Made by a program: the position numbers and the translations under genes
From: an uncultured Clostridia bacterium
Lineage (GTDB): Bacteria > Bacillota > Clostridia > Christensenellales > Aristaeellaceae
DNA: 64,000 bases
Assembly: GCA_934662505.1 (NCBI GenBank)
Contig: CAKUKE010000004.1
Coordinates: forward strand, 73,566 to 137,565
Direction: 5' to 3'
Part shown: piece by piece, positions 1 through 8,900 of the stretch
How the letters are laid out: every line of letters begins with the position of its first letter
Numbering within the stretch: position 1 is the stretch's first letter
The notes under the pieces: generated by a model
The model's input: only the letters and a program-made list of their open reading frames with translations
Databases searched by the model: none
What the model was told of the DNA's origin: nothing

Positions 1-44
1 AAAAAAAGGCGGGTTCTGTCCTTCTCTGTCAGGATTTGGCGCAT

Positions 45-73
45 TTGCCAAACCGGGCGAAACATGATATAAT
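45..73 (+). promoter_or_regulatory. sigma-A promoter of pth
   Basis: TTGCCA at 45-50 and TATAAT at 68-73 are separated by 17 bp, with an extended -10 TG at 65-66. It lies 35 bp upstream of the pth start codon. The same TTGCCA-17-TATAAT layout recurs at 21565-21593. Confidence 0.8.
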
Positions 74-108
74 AAACGGCTTTGACGGAACGGTAAGGAG
101 GGGTCGGC

Positions 109-687
109 ATGCGCGCGATCATCGGTCTGGGCAACCCCGGAGAAAAGTACGCTCACACCCGGCACAACGTGGGCTTTGACGTGGTGAACATCCTGTCGCA
201 GAAGCTGGATATCCCGCTGCGCAAAAACAAGTGCCACGGCCTGATCGGCGAGGGCTCCCTGCAGGGCGAACGGGTGGCGCTGGTGCAGCCCCAGACATTC
301 ATGAACCTGAGCGGGCAGTGCGTCAGCGAGGTGCTGTCCTGGTACAAGCTGACCCCTGAGGAAACGCTGATCGTGCTGGACGACATCGACCTGCCCTTCG
401 GCACGGTGCGGGTGCGCCCCCACGGCGGCGCGGGCACCCATAACGGGCTGCGGAACATCGTTTATCTGACGGGCAGCGACCGTTTTCCCCGCATTCGGGT
501 AGGAGTGGGCGACCGTCCCGAAAACTGGGAGCTGGCAGACTGGGTGCTGGCGGGCTATCAGACGGAGGCGGAGCGGAAGATCGCCTTTGACGCCTACTGT
601 CTGGCGGCGGACGCGGCGGCGTGCTTCGTCACCGAAGGCATCGACAAGGCCATGAACCGCTTCAATAAAAAGGACGGCAGCCGGTAA
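109..687 (+). CDS. pth: peptidyl-tRNA hydrolase
   Basis: Releases tRNA from peptidyl-tRNAs that drop off the ribosome, in the cytoplasm. The 192-residue length is normal for bacterial Pth. The N-terminal signature GLGNPGEKYAHTRHN gives the substrate-binding Asn9 and the catalytic His19. FMNLSG (about residues 65-70), LDDIDLPFG with the catalytic-dyad Asp (about 91), and the HNGLRNI segment all fit the family; the usual GGSGGHNG reads GGAGTHNG here. AAGGAGGG at 95-102 sets the ATG start. Placement just before mfd is the common Firmicute arrangement, but a 567-bp gap with parS-like sites separates the two here, so co-transcription is uncertain. Confidence 0.97.
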   Translation: MRAIIGLGNPGEKYAHTRHNVGFDVVNILSQKLDIPLRKNKCHGLIGEGSLQGERVALVQPQTFMNLSGQCVSEVLSWYKLTPEETLIVLDDIDLPFGTVRVRPHGGAGTHNGLRNIVYLTGSDRFPRIRVGVGDRPENWELADWVLAGYQTEAERKIAFDAYCLAADAAACFVTEGIDKAMNRFNKKDGSR

Positions 688-697
688 CGCACCGTCA

Positions 698-713
698 TGT
701 TTCACGTGAAACA
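698..713. promoter_or_regulatory. parS-like ParB (Spo0J) site 1
   Basis: TGTTTCACGTGAAACA is identical to the Bacillus-type parS consensus. The palindrome extends outward to 20 bp at 696-715. ParB loads here as a CTP-dependent clamp and recruits SMC and ParA. Confidence 0.9.
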
Positions 714-756
714 TGGAAACGGAGCGAACCGCGGCAGGAAAACGGCAGGCAGTGCG

Positions 757-772
757 TGTTTCATGTGAAACA
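757..772. promoter_or_regulatory. parS-like site 2 (one mismatch)
   Basis: TGTTTCATGTGAAACA differs from the parS consensus at one central base (C to T). It lies 59 bp from site 1. Variants with one mismatch are known to work in Bacillus, so activity is plausible but not certain. Confidence 0.8.
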
Positions 773-842
773 GAAATGAAAGCAGACAGGTATGAAAGCA
801 GTGCGTCGGTACGACGCTCCGAAGGACGGGCGCGGATTGGAT

Positions 843-858
843 TGTTTCACGTGAAACA
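843..858. promoter_or_regulatory. parS-like site 3
   Basis: A perfect TGTTTCACGTGAAACA, offset exactly 145 bp from site 1 and part of the second copy of the duplicated module. Confidence 0.9.
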
Positions 859-901
859 TGATAGTGGAACGAACCGCAGCAGGAAAACGGCAGGCAGTGT
901 G

Positions 902-917
902 TGTTTCACGTGAAACA
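902..917. promoter_or_regulatory. parS-like site 4
   Basis: A perfect TGTTTCACGTGAAACA, 59 bp from site 3 and 145 bp from its module counterpart, site 2. Its flanks match site 2 over about 45 bp on the left. Confidence 0.9.
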
Positions 918-1254
918 ATCTGAAATTTCTGATCGTCGGGACAGCAACCCGCAAGACTTCCGCGGCGGGCAGTGCTTGCCGGTCAAATGGGTTTCATAAA
1001 ACAGGGAGCCGGTCAGGCATGCGGAAGGAATGGTTCATGCTGCGGGACGGAGTGCTGCGGGAAACACCGGGTACAGGCAAAGAAACCGCAGTGCAGATCG
1101 GTCATAAAGACGTGAAGAACAAAACGCGGGTGAAAAATCTGCGGCGCAGGCTGGACGGAAAGCCGGAAAATCACCGGGCGCAGACGGAAGAAACTGTAGC
1201 ACAGGCCGGATATAAAACCGGGGAGACGCCGGGTACAGGCGGAAAGGACGGGTC

Positions 1255-4200
1255 ATGCTCGATCGGTTACTTGAAAAAATGCGGCGGGAGCCTGGGCTGG
1301 CCCCGCTTTTTGCGCTGCAGGACGGGCAGACGGTGGCGCTGTACAACCTGTGCCCTGCCCAGCGGCCGCTGATCGCCGCCGCCCTCAGCCGGGCGCTGGG
1401 ACGGCCGGTGATGACGGTCAGCCAGAGCGGCGCCGCAGCGGCGCGCATCGCCTCGGATGCGGACGCGCTGCTGGGCGGGCAGGGGGTCTGCGTATCCCTC
1501 GGCGGCGAGGACATTCTGTTCACCCGGGCGGTGGCGGGTCAGGAGAACCAGTTTCAGCGGCTGGATGTGCTGTCCCGCATGCGGCGGGGGCAGGTGGCGG
1601 TGCTGTCGGTATCCGCCGACGCCCTGACCACACCGCTCATGCCTGCCGGGGACTGGTGGAGCCGCCGGGTGACGGTGCGTCCCGGCGACCGGATGGATCC
1701 CGAAGGGCTGACGGCGCAGCTGTGCGCCATGGGGTACCGCCGGGTGGATCTGGTGGAGGGTAAGGGACAGTGCGCCCGCCGGGGCGACATTGTGGACGTG
1801 TATCCCCCGGATATGGAGACCGCCGTGCGCATCGAGTTTTTTGACGACGAGGCGGACATCCTGCGCACCTTCGACCCCATGAGCCAGCGGAGTCTGGAAC
1901 GGGTGGAGGAGGTGTGCGTCATTCCTGCCGCCCTGTTTGTGGATGTGCCGCCGGAAAAGGCGGAGGTCTGGCGGACGCTGATCCGGAATCAATTGGAAAA
2001 AGGCGGCAGATGGGTGAACCCTGCCCCTGCGGAAAACGTCGAAAAAGGGGAAACGGGCGCGGAAGACGGCGCAGAAGAGGGAAAAGCGGCGCTGCCCGAC
2101 GTGTTCGGCGACCAGACGCTGGCCTTCGGCGACACCCTGCGCCGCACACTGGACGACGCGGACGCGCTGGCGGCGGGCGCATTGCCTGCTGCCCTGCCCC
2201 TGTGGGCGACTGCGCTGGGACTCCCCTGCGGCAGATTGCAGGATTATTTTGACCGTTCCCCCATCGTGCTGCTGGACGGCCCCGAAGCCGTGCGGGAGCG
2301 GTGTGAGGATCGGCGGAGCGGCTTTGAGGAGGATTTCCGGCTGGCGCTGGAGCGGGGCGATGCGGTGCCCGCGCAGGAAGGCCTGGTGGGCGGCTGGGAG
2401 CAGGTGCTTTCCGCCCTGCAGGGCGACGCGGTGGTGACCTGTCAGGATTTCCTGCGGGGCATGGCCGGGCTGACCCCCACGGCGCTGGTGGACTTTCCGG
2501 GGCACCCGGCGGTGCAGTATTTTTCCCGCATGGGCGATCTGAAAAATGATCTGGAGCGCTGGCGGAAGGCGCATTATCTGGTGGCGCTGTGCGCCGGGGG
2601 CGTCAGCCGGGGCGAGCGGCTGCGGGAGACCCTGGCGGAGATGGGCGTGACCGTGCCGGAGGGCGAGGAGACCCCCGAGGAGGGGCTGGTCATTCGGAAG
2701 GAAAGCCTGTCTCAGGGCATGGAAAGCCCCCTGCTGCGGGTGGCGGTGGTGGCGGACGGCGATCTGTTCGGCACGGGCTACCGCCGCCGGCGCAGCGCGC
2801 CAGCCCGGACGCTCGGGCGGAAAATAGAGGCCTTCACCGACCTGACCGAGGGCGACTATGTGGTGCATGAAAGCCACGGCGTGGGCATTTTCAAGGGCAC
2901 CGTCCGGCTCCAGAGCGAGGGCGCGTGGCGGGATTACCTGCTCATTCAGTATCAGGGCAACGACAAGCTCTACGTGCCCACCGAACAGTTTGACCGCATC
3001 CAGAAGTTCATCGGCGGGGGCGAGGACAAGGCGCCTCAGCTGAACAGCCTCAATTCCGGCGCGTGGGACCGTCAGAAGAAAAAGGTGCGGGACAGCCTGA
3101 AAAAGCTGGCCTTCGATCTGGTGCAGCTCTACGCTGCCAGACAACAGGAGCCCGGCTTCTCCTTCGCGCCGGATACTCCGTGGCAGCGGCAGTTTGAGGA
3201 CGCCTTTCCCTATGAGCTGACCCCCGACCAGCAGACGGCGGTGGCGGACATCAAGGCGGACATGGAGCGGCCTGTGAACATGGACCGCCTTCTGTGCGGC
3301 GACGTGGGCTACGGCAAGACGGAGGTGGCGCTGCGGGCGGCGTTCAAGTGCGTCATGTCCGGCAAGCAGGCGGCCATCCTCTGCCCCACCACCATTCTGG
3401 CGCAGCAGCATTTCTACACCCTGCAGAAGCGCATGGCGGATTTTCCCGTGCAGGCGGACGTGGTCAGCCGCATGCGGCCGCCAAAGACCCAGCGGGAAAC
3501 CCTGCGCCGTCTGGCGGAGGGCAAGGTGGATATTCTGGTAGGCACCCACAAGCTGCTGGGGAAGGACGTACGGTTCAAGGATCTGGGGCTGCTCATCATT
3601 GATGAGGAGCAGCGCTTCGGCGTGGCGCACAAGGAGCAGATCAAAAATCTGAAAAAGCAGGTGGACGTGCTCACCCTGTCCGCCACCCCCATCCCCCGTA
3701 CCCTGCACATGTCCATGGTGGGGGTGCGGGACATGAGCCTTCTGACCACCCCGCCCGAGGAGCGCCTGCCCGTGCAGACCTATGTGATGGACTATTCCGA
3801 CGGGGTGGTGCGGGACGCGGTGCTCCGGGAGGTGGGGCGCGGCGGACAGGTCTATTTCCTCTATAATCAGGTGCAGCATATCGACGCCTTCGCGGGGCAC
3901 CTGCGCCGGCTGCTGCCGGGGGTGCGCATTACCGTGGCGCACGGCCAGATGAAGGAGGGGCAGCTGGAGGACGCCATGCTGGACTTTTACGACCAGCGGT
4001 CGGACGTGCTGCTCTGCTCCACCATCATTGAAAACGGGCTGGATGTGCCCAACGCCAACACCATCATCGTCTACGACGCGGATCGCTTCGGCCTGTCCCA
4101 GCTGTATCAGCTGCGGGGACGGGTGGGACGCTCCACCCGGGCGGCGTTCGCCTACTTTACCGTGCGTCCCGACCGCAGTCTGTCCGAGACCGCCCAGAAG

Positions 4201-4893
4201 CGGCTGCAGGCCATCCGGGAATTTACCGCCTTCGGCTCGGGCTTCCGCATTGCCATGCGGGATCTGGAGATCCGGGGTGCGGGCAACATTTTCGGCCCTG
4301 AGCAGAGCGGCAACGTGGCGACGGTGGGGTACGAGCTGTACTGCAAGATGATCGAGGAAGCGGTGCGGGAGGCCGCCCCCGGCGGCGCAGCTGTCAGCGA
4401 GGACAGCCTGCCCGACACCCGGGTGGAGCTGAAGATCGACGCTTATCTGCCGGCGGAATACGTGCGGGACGAGGGGCAGCGGATGGAGGTGTTCCGCCGC
4501 ATTTCCTTTATCCGCAGCCGCGCCGACCGGGAGGATGTGATCGAGGAGCTGATCGACCGCTTCGGCGACGTGCCGCCGCAGGTGATGAACCTGATCGACG
4601 TGAGCCACCTGCGGGCGCTGTGCCGCCGGCTGTGCGTCAGCCGGGTGACGTGGCAGGCGGGGGCGCTGGTGATGCGGCTGGAAAAGGGCGCGCCCGTGGA
4701 AAAAATGTATCCCCTGCTGGCGGAAGCAGACAAGCGGCTGCTGTTTTCCGCAGGGCGGGAAGCGGCGCTGCTGCTGCGGGACGGGCGGCTGAGCGTGGCA
4801 GAACTGATGCGGCAGGCCGTGCCCGTGCTGGAGAAGATCGTGGCGGGGGTGTACCCGTCCCCGAGTGCGCCGGGGCAAAACGCTAGCGGGTGA
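1255..4893 (+). CDS. mfd: transcription-repair coupling factor Mfd
   Basis: An ATP-driven translocase that removes RNA polymerase stalled at DNA lesions and recruits UvrA. At 1212 residues it is family length. The N-terminal UvrB-like part is followed by the polymerase-interaction (CarD-like) domain near residues 525-590 (GDYVVHESHGVGIFKG). The helicase has Walker A GDVGYGKTEVA near 681, the DEEQ box near 784, motif III LSATPIPRTLHMS near 808, and the motif VI region QLRGRVGRS. A TRCF C-terminal domain follows. GGAAAGGACGG precedes the ATG. The last dozen residues (SPSAPGQ region) are encoded by the first unit of a 60-bp repeat array that continues downstream, so the extreme C-terminus looks recently reshaped. 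Confidence 0.97.
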   Translation: MLDRLLEKMRREPGLAPLFALQDGQTVALYNLCPAQRPLIAAALSRALGRPVMTVSQSGAAAARIASDADALLGGQGVCVSLGGEDILFTRAVAGQENQFQRLDVLSRMRRGQVAVLSVSADALTTPLMPAGDWWSRRVTVRPGDRMDPEGLTAQLCAMGYRRVDLVEGKGQCARRGDIVDVYPPDMETAVRIEFFDDEADILRTFDPMSQRSLERVEEVCVIPAALFVDVPPEKAEVWRTLIRNQLEKGGRWVNPAPAENVEKGETGAEDGAEEGKAALPDVFGDQTLAFGDTLRRTLDDADALAAGALPAALPLWATALGLPCGRLQDYFDRSPIVLLDGPEAVRERCEDRRSGFEEDFRLALERGDAVPAQEGLVGGWEQVLSALQGDAVVTCQDFLRGMAGLTPTALVDFPGHPAVQYFSRMGDLKNDLERWRKAHYLVALCAGGVSRGERLRETLAEMGVTVPEGEETPEEGLVIRKESLSQGMESPLLRVAVVADGDLFGTGYRRRRSAPARTLGRKIEAFTDLTEGDYVVHESHGVGIFKGTVRLQSEGAWRDYLLIQYQGNDKLYVPTEQFDRIQKFIGGGEDKAPQLNSLNSGAWDRQKKKVRDSLKKLAFDLVQLYAARQQEPGFSFAPDTPWQRQFEDAFPYELTPDQQTAVADIKADMERPVNMDRLLCGDVGYGKTEVALRAAFKCVMSGKQAAILCPTTILAQQHFYTLQKRMADFPVQADVVSRMRPPKTQRETLRRLAEGKVDILVGTHKLLGKDVRFKDLGLLIIDEEQRFGVAHKEQIKNLKKQVDVLTLSATPIPRTLHMSMVGVRDMSLLTTPPEERLPVQTYVMDYSDGVVRDAVLREVGRGGQVYFLYNQVQHIDAFAGHLRRLLPGVRITVAHGQMKEGQLEDAMLDFYDQRSDVLLCSTIIENGLDVPNANTIIVYDADRFGLSQLYQLRGRVGRSTRAAFAYFTVRPDRSLSETAQKRLQAIREFTAFGSGFRIAMRDLEIRGAGNIFGPEQSGNVATVGYELYCKMIEEAVREAAPGGAAVSEDSLPDTRVELKIDAYLPAEYVRDEGQRMEVFRRISFIRSRADREDVIEELIDRFGDVPPQVMNLIDVSHLRALCRRLCVSRVTWQAGALVMRLEKGAPVEKMYPLLAEADKRLLFSAGREAALLLRDGRLSVAELMRQAVPVLEKIVAGVYPSPSAPGQNASG

Positions 4894-5340
4894 CCCGTAA
4901 AAGCGGAGCACCCACCCGTCCCCGGGTGCGCCGGGGCAAAGCCTGTAAACATTGGAAACGCCGCTGCGCACCACACCCGTCCCCGGGCGCCGGGGCAAAG
5001 CCTGTAAACATTGGAAACGCCGCTGCGCACCGCACCCGTCCCCGGGTGCGCCGGGGTGAAACGGAAAGCTGGTCGGGCTGGGTATCCGTCAACGACCCAC
5101 TCCCGGGTGCGCCGGGGCAAAGCATTGACGGGCGACCCGTAAAAGCGGAACACCCACCCGTCCCCGAGTGCGCTGGGGCAAAGCCTGAGTACCTGAGGGA
5201 TACCGTCAACCAGTGCGCCCGTCTCCTGAACCCCCTCCGGGTGCGGGTGTGCGGCGTACAGGGGGACGACAGGCAGCATGCCGTAGCTGAAACCCCTTTG
5301 GGTGCGGGTGTGCGCCCGGTTGGGCAAAGCCCGGTAACGC
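4855..5340. repeat. ~60-bp imperfect direct repeat array after mfd
   Basis: The core CCCGTCCCCGGGTGCGCCGG recurs at about 4856, 4915, 4975, 5035, 5098 and 5157, usually followed by GGCAAAGCC. More diverged copies (CCGGGTGCGGGTGTGCG type) lie near 5235 and 5295. Between cores, some 30-bp fillers are also duplicated (TGTAAACATTGGAAACGCCG appears twice). The first unit lies inside the mfd reading frame. The long open frames across the array on both strands are a by-product of its GC content and periodicity. Confidence 0.85.
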
Positions 5341-5389
5341 GCGGCAACTGGCCGAAAGGGCGGCCGCAGCATACCCTGCGAAAAGAAAA

Positions 5390-5405
5390 TGTTTCACGTG
5401 AAACA
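5390..5405. promoter_or_regulatory. parS-like site 5
   Basis: A perfect TGTTTCACGTGAAACA in the mfd downstream spacer, 4.5 kb from the four-site cluster. It is a single copy with no 59-bp partner. Confidence 0.88.
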
Positions 5406-5829
5406 TGCCGGAAAAGGAAAAAGAAGGGCGCGGAACGGCAAAAAAAGGTCGAGCCGGGCAGACCGTCCGGCGGTGAAAACCCGGTGCTCGAACCGCCGGC
5501 GCAGATCGCCGGAGCCCGCCCACCCCGCCGCGGAAAAATGCGGTGGCCGCGGCGATAAGGGTGCGGCGCGTGCAGATGCAGAGGCCGGGCGATCGGAAAG
5601 CCGTCCTGTTCTGCCATGCACACCCTTTGCGGATGACCCGAGCCGTCGGCGCCGCTGCCCTGTCCGTCCATGGAAAGCCCGCCCTGTTCTGCCGTTCTTT
5701 GGCAGCGCGGCGGCGGGTTGGACGGGAAGAAAAGCACCCTGCCGGTCGTTTCATCAGGGGAAGGGGTTCAAAAAGGCGGTTTTGCCTGAAAAAAACCGAA
5801 AAAAACTTGCTGAAACCGGAAAAAGACCC
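5406..5829. other. spacer without recognisable gene
   Basis: Open frames occur on both strands but none has a ribosome binding site with a recognisable product. No clear repeat or RNA structure was seen. It precedes the promoter of the SH3 protein gene. Confidence 0.5.
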
Positions 5830-5858
5830 TTGACCTGTTAATAAAATCGTAATATACT
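5830..5858 (+). promoter_or_regulatory. sigma-A promoter of the SH3-repeat protein
   Basis: TTGACC at 5830-5835 and TATACT at 5853-5858 are 17 bp apart. The predicted 5' leader is about 130 nt, long enough to hold post-transcriptional control, though no known riboswitch was recognised in it. Confidence 0.7.
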
Positions 5859-5996
5859 GTAACAGAAACATCAGACTTTTTTGGACGGCGGTCTTTGCCC
5901 TTTTCGGGTCGGCTGCCGCAGACATAGCCGGCGCAGGCGCGTCCCCGAAAACGGGGCGGACGGGCGGGCCGGAAAGATTTACTGGAGGGTTCACAC

Positions 5997-8900
5997 ATGG
6001 CAAGCAGTGCGACATGGAAACGGCTTCTGAGTATACTGGCGGCGGCGGTCATGCTTTTGTCCGTCGTTTCCTTTGCGCAGGGCGAGGGCGCGGCGTACGG
6101 CCGCGTCAATCTGGACAAGGTGCGTTTCCGCAAAACCGCTACCGCCAGCGCCAACGGCGAATGGTGGTGTCTGCTCGGTGAAAACTGGGTGGTGGAGATA
6201 TTGGACGTGTTCACGCAGAACGGCACGGACTGGTATCAGGTGCGCTGCAACATCCCCAATAATCTGTCCCGGAACTATACCGGCTATCTGATGGCGCAGT
6301 ACGTCACCCTCATGACGGACGCGGAGCGGGATCAGTGGCTGAAAAACCCGGTGCAGCCCGAGGGCTCGCTGGCCTACACCGCCACCCCCGGTCCGCAGGG
6401 CGCGGGCAGCGTGACGGTGCCCACCGCCGAGCCTGCGCAGGCGACGGCCACCCCGGCGCCCGCCGCGGGCGGCAGTCAGCCCACCGTGCCCGCCGGAGCG
6501 GATCTGAACGCCTACGGCCGCACCACGGCCGAAAACGTGTTCTTCCGCCAGTCCCCCGGCTCCAGCATCTACTGGACGCAGCTGCCCAAGGGCTGGCTGA
6601 TGAAGATTACCGGCACCACCGTCAGCGGCGGCGTGACCTGGTATAAAGTCGAGGGCGCGGTGCCCGGCGACGCTTCCAAGACCCTGACGGGCTACCTGCA
6701 CGGGGACTATTTCAAGCCCCTGTCCCAGTTGCCCGATGAAACGGCCGCGCCTGCGACCGCCGTACCCACCGCCAATGTGACGGCCACCGCGCCCGCTGCC
6801 ACCGGCGTGCCCAGCGGGGAAACCTGGGGACGCGTGACCATGGACAAGGTGGTCTTCCGCAAGAGCCCCTCCCTGTCCAGCGATTACTGGAGTTATCTGC
6901 CTGCGGGCTGGCAGGTGAAGGTGACCGGCAGCGTGGTGAAAAACAACATCACCTGGTACACCGTGCAGGGCTCCACGCCCACCAACCCCAACGCTTCCTA
7001 TAACGGCTACATCCACTCCGGCTATCTGACCCTGATCTCCGGCGGCGGCACCGCCGTGCCCACCGCCGCGCCCGGCGAACTGAGCGGCTGGGCGGTGGTG
7101 ACCGTCAGCGCCGCCAACCTGCGGCAGGAGGCCTCCAAAACGGGAACGGCGCTTACCGCGCTGGCTTCCGGCGCGCTGGTGCAGGTCATCAGCACCGCCG
7201 ACGCTTCCTGGACCTACGTGCGCTACGGCAGCCTGCAGGGCTATGTGGAAGCGGGCAGCCTCAAAAACCTGACCAAGGCGGAATACGAGGCGCTCACCGG
7301 CGGCACCGTGCCCCCCTCTGCGGCGACGGCTACCCCCACCCCCAGCGTCCCCACCACCGCGCCTTCGGGCGGCGTGTTGGGCTACATCCGCCTGATCAAG
7401 AACAAGGTGAACCTGCGCAAAACGCCCAACGGATCTACCCTGACCCCCACCGAAAAGGAATGGCTGCAGAAGGATCTGGTGCTGCCCTACTACCGGGAAG
7501 CGGTCATGAGCGGCGGCTACGGGTGGATCTACGTCAGCTACAACGGTCTGTACGGCTACATCCGTTCGGACTGCTATGAAAAGACCGCAGGCCCTGTGAA
7601 CCCCACCACCAACCCCGCCGCTACCGCGGAACCCGGCACCAGCGGCTATATCCGGCTGACCAGCGGCGGCGTGAACCTCCGTTCCCGTCCCAGCACGGAT
7701 TACAGCTCCTACGGCCGGCTGGATCGGGACACCGTGCTGCCCTACTTCTCCGTGGTCGGCGCGGGCAGCGACACGTGGTATTATGTGTACAGCCTGCGGT
7801 ATCAGACCTACGGCTACATCATGGGCAAGTTTGCCAGGCCCTGCAACGCGGACGGCAGCGATGTGACGGTCACGCCCACCCCTGTGCCCGGGACGACGAC
7901 GCCCACCCCCGCCCCGTCCACGGGCAGCTATGTGGCCACTTATGTGGACAAGGTGTACATCCGGGAGCAGCCCAGCGTATCCTCTGCGGCGCTCACGCAG
8001 GTGCAGAAGGCCAACACCGTCATGAGCATGGTGGGCGCGCCTGTGCCCTCCGGCTCCATCGTGTGGTATCAGGTGTCCTATAACGGGGTCAAGGGCTATA
8101 TCCATGGCCGCTATGCCTATCAGCTGGCGGACTGGCAGGTGGCGGAATACCTGAAAAACGGCGTGAACCCCACGCCGACCGCTTCTCCCTCCCCCACGCC
8201 CGCGGGCGACAGCAGCTTCATCATGATTACCGCCAACGCCGTGTGGGTGCGCTCCGGCGCGGGCACGGGCTATGCGCCCCTGTCCAACACCAGCAAGGTG
8301 AACAGCGGCAATGTCATCAAGTTTACCCGCAAGGTGCAGAACGGTTCCACCACGTGGTACCGTATCCAGTATAACAATCAGGTGGGCTACGTCCACGGCG
8401 GCTATGCCCGTGTGATGTCCAACGCCGAGTATCAGCAGTGGCTGAACGGCAACCCCACCGCTACCCCCGGTTCCACCGGCGGCGCTACCGCGACGCCCTC
8501 CGTGACCGCACCGCCCACCACCCGCACCCTGCGGCTGGGCATGTCCGGCGACGACGTCAGGACGCTGCAGACCGCACTGAAGGAAAAGGGCTTCCTGGCC
8601 GCCGATCAGGTGACCGGTCAGTACCTGTCCAGCACGGTGGACGCGGTGAAGGCCTTCCAGAAGTCAGTGGGCATCACCGTGGACGGTGTGGCGGGCGCCG
8701 TGACGCAGGGTCGTCTCTACGGCAGCAGCACCGGCGGCAACAACCCCGGCTCCTCCGTCACGGTGACGCTGAACCCCGTTGAAATGGTGGACTGGTACAC
8801 CGGCGGCATTCAGAAGGTGTGGGCAAAGGGTACGACCGCCATTATCACCGATGTGTATACCGGCATTTCCTACCGGGCGCGCCGCTGGTCGGGCGCCTAC

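Larger units (their letters stand above)
688..1254. other. pth-mfd spacer with duplicated parS module
   Basis: No convincing gene lies here; the short open frames have no recognisable product. The region from about 698 to 918 is built of two copies of a module offset by exactly 145 bp. Each copy holds two 16-bp parS-like palindromes 59 bp apart, separated by near-identical sequence (GCAGGAAAACGGCAGGCAGT in both). The remainder to 1254 shows no clear structure apart from the GGAAAGGACGG that serves mfd. Confidence 0.8.

Noticed and set aside
1267..4998. 1243-residue open frame antisense to mfd
   Set aside because: It is the shadow of a GC-rich gene; composition is His/Gln/Pro-rich with no domain, and Mfd on the other strand is unambiguous.
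4855..5340. Possible CRISPR array because of regular ~60-bp repeats
   Set aside because: The repeats are imperfect, the fillers are themselves repeated rather than unique, spacing drifts, and no cas genes are present.
4890..5558. 222-residue frame across the mfd-downstream array
   Set aside because: It is made of translated repeat units and crosses a parS site; no product recognised.
5859..5996. Riboswitch in the 130-nt leader of the SH3 gene
   Set aside because: No known aptamer motif or terminator/antiterminator pair could be seen by eye.
5991..8396. 801-residue open frame antisense to the SH3 protein
   Set aside because: Low-complexity Gly/His/Arg sequence with no start signal; explained by codon bias of the true gene.
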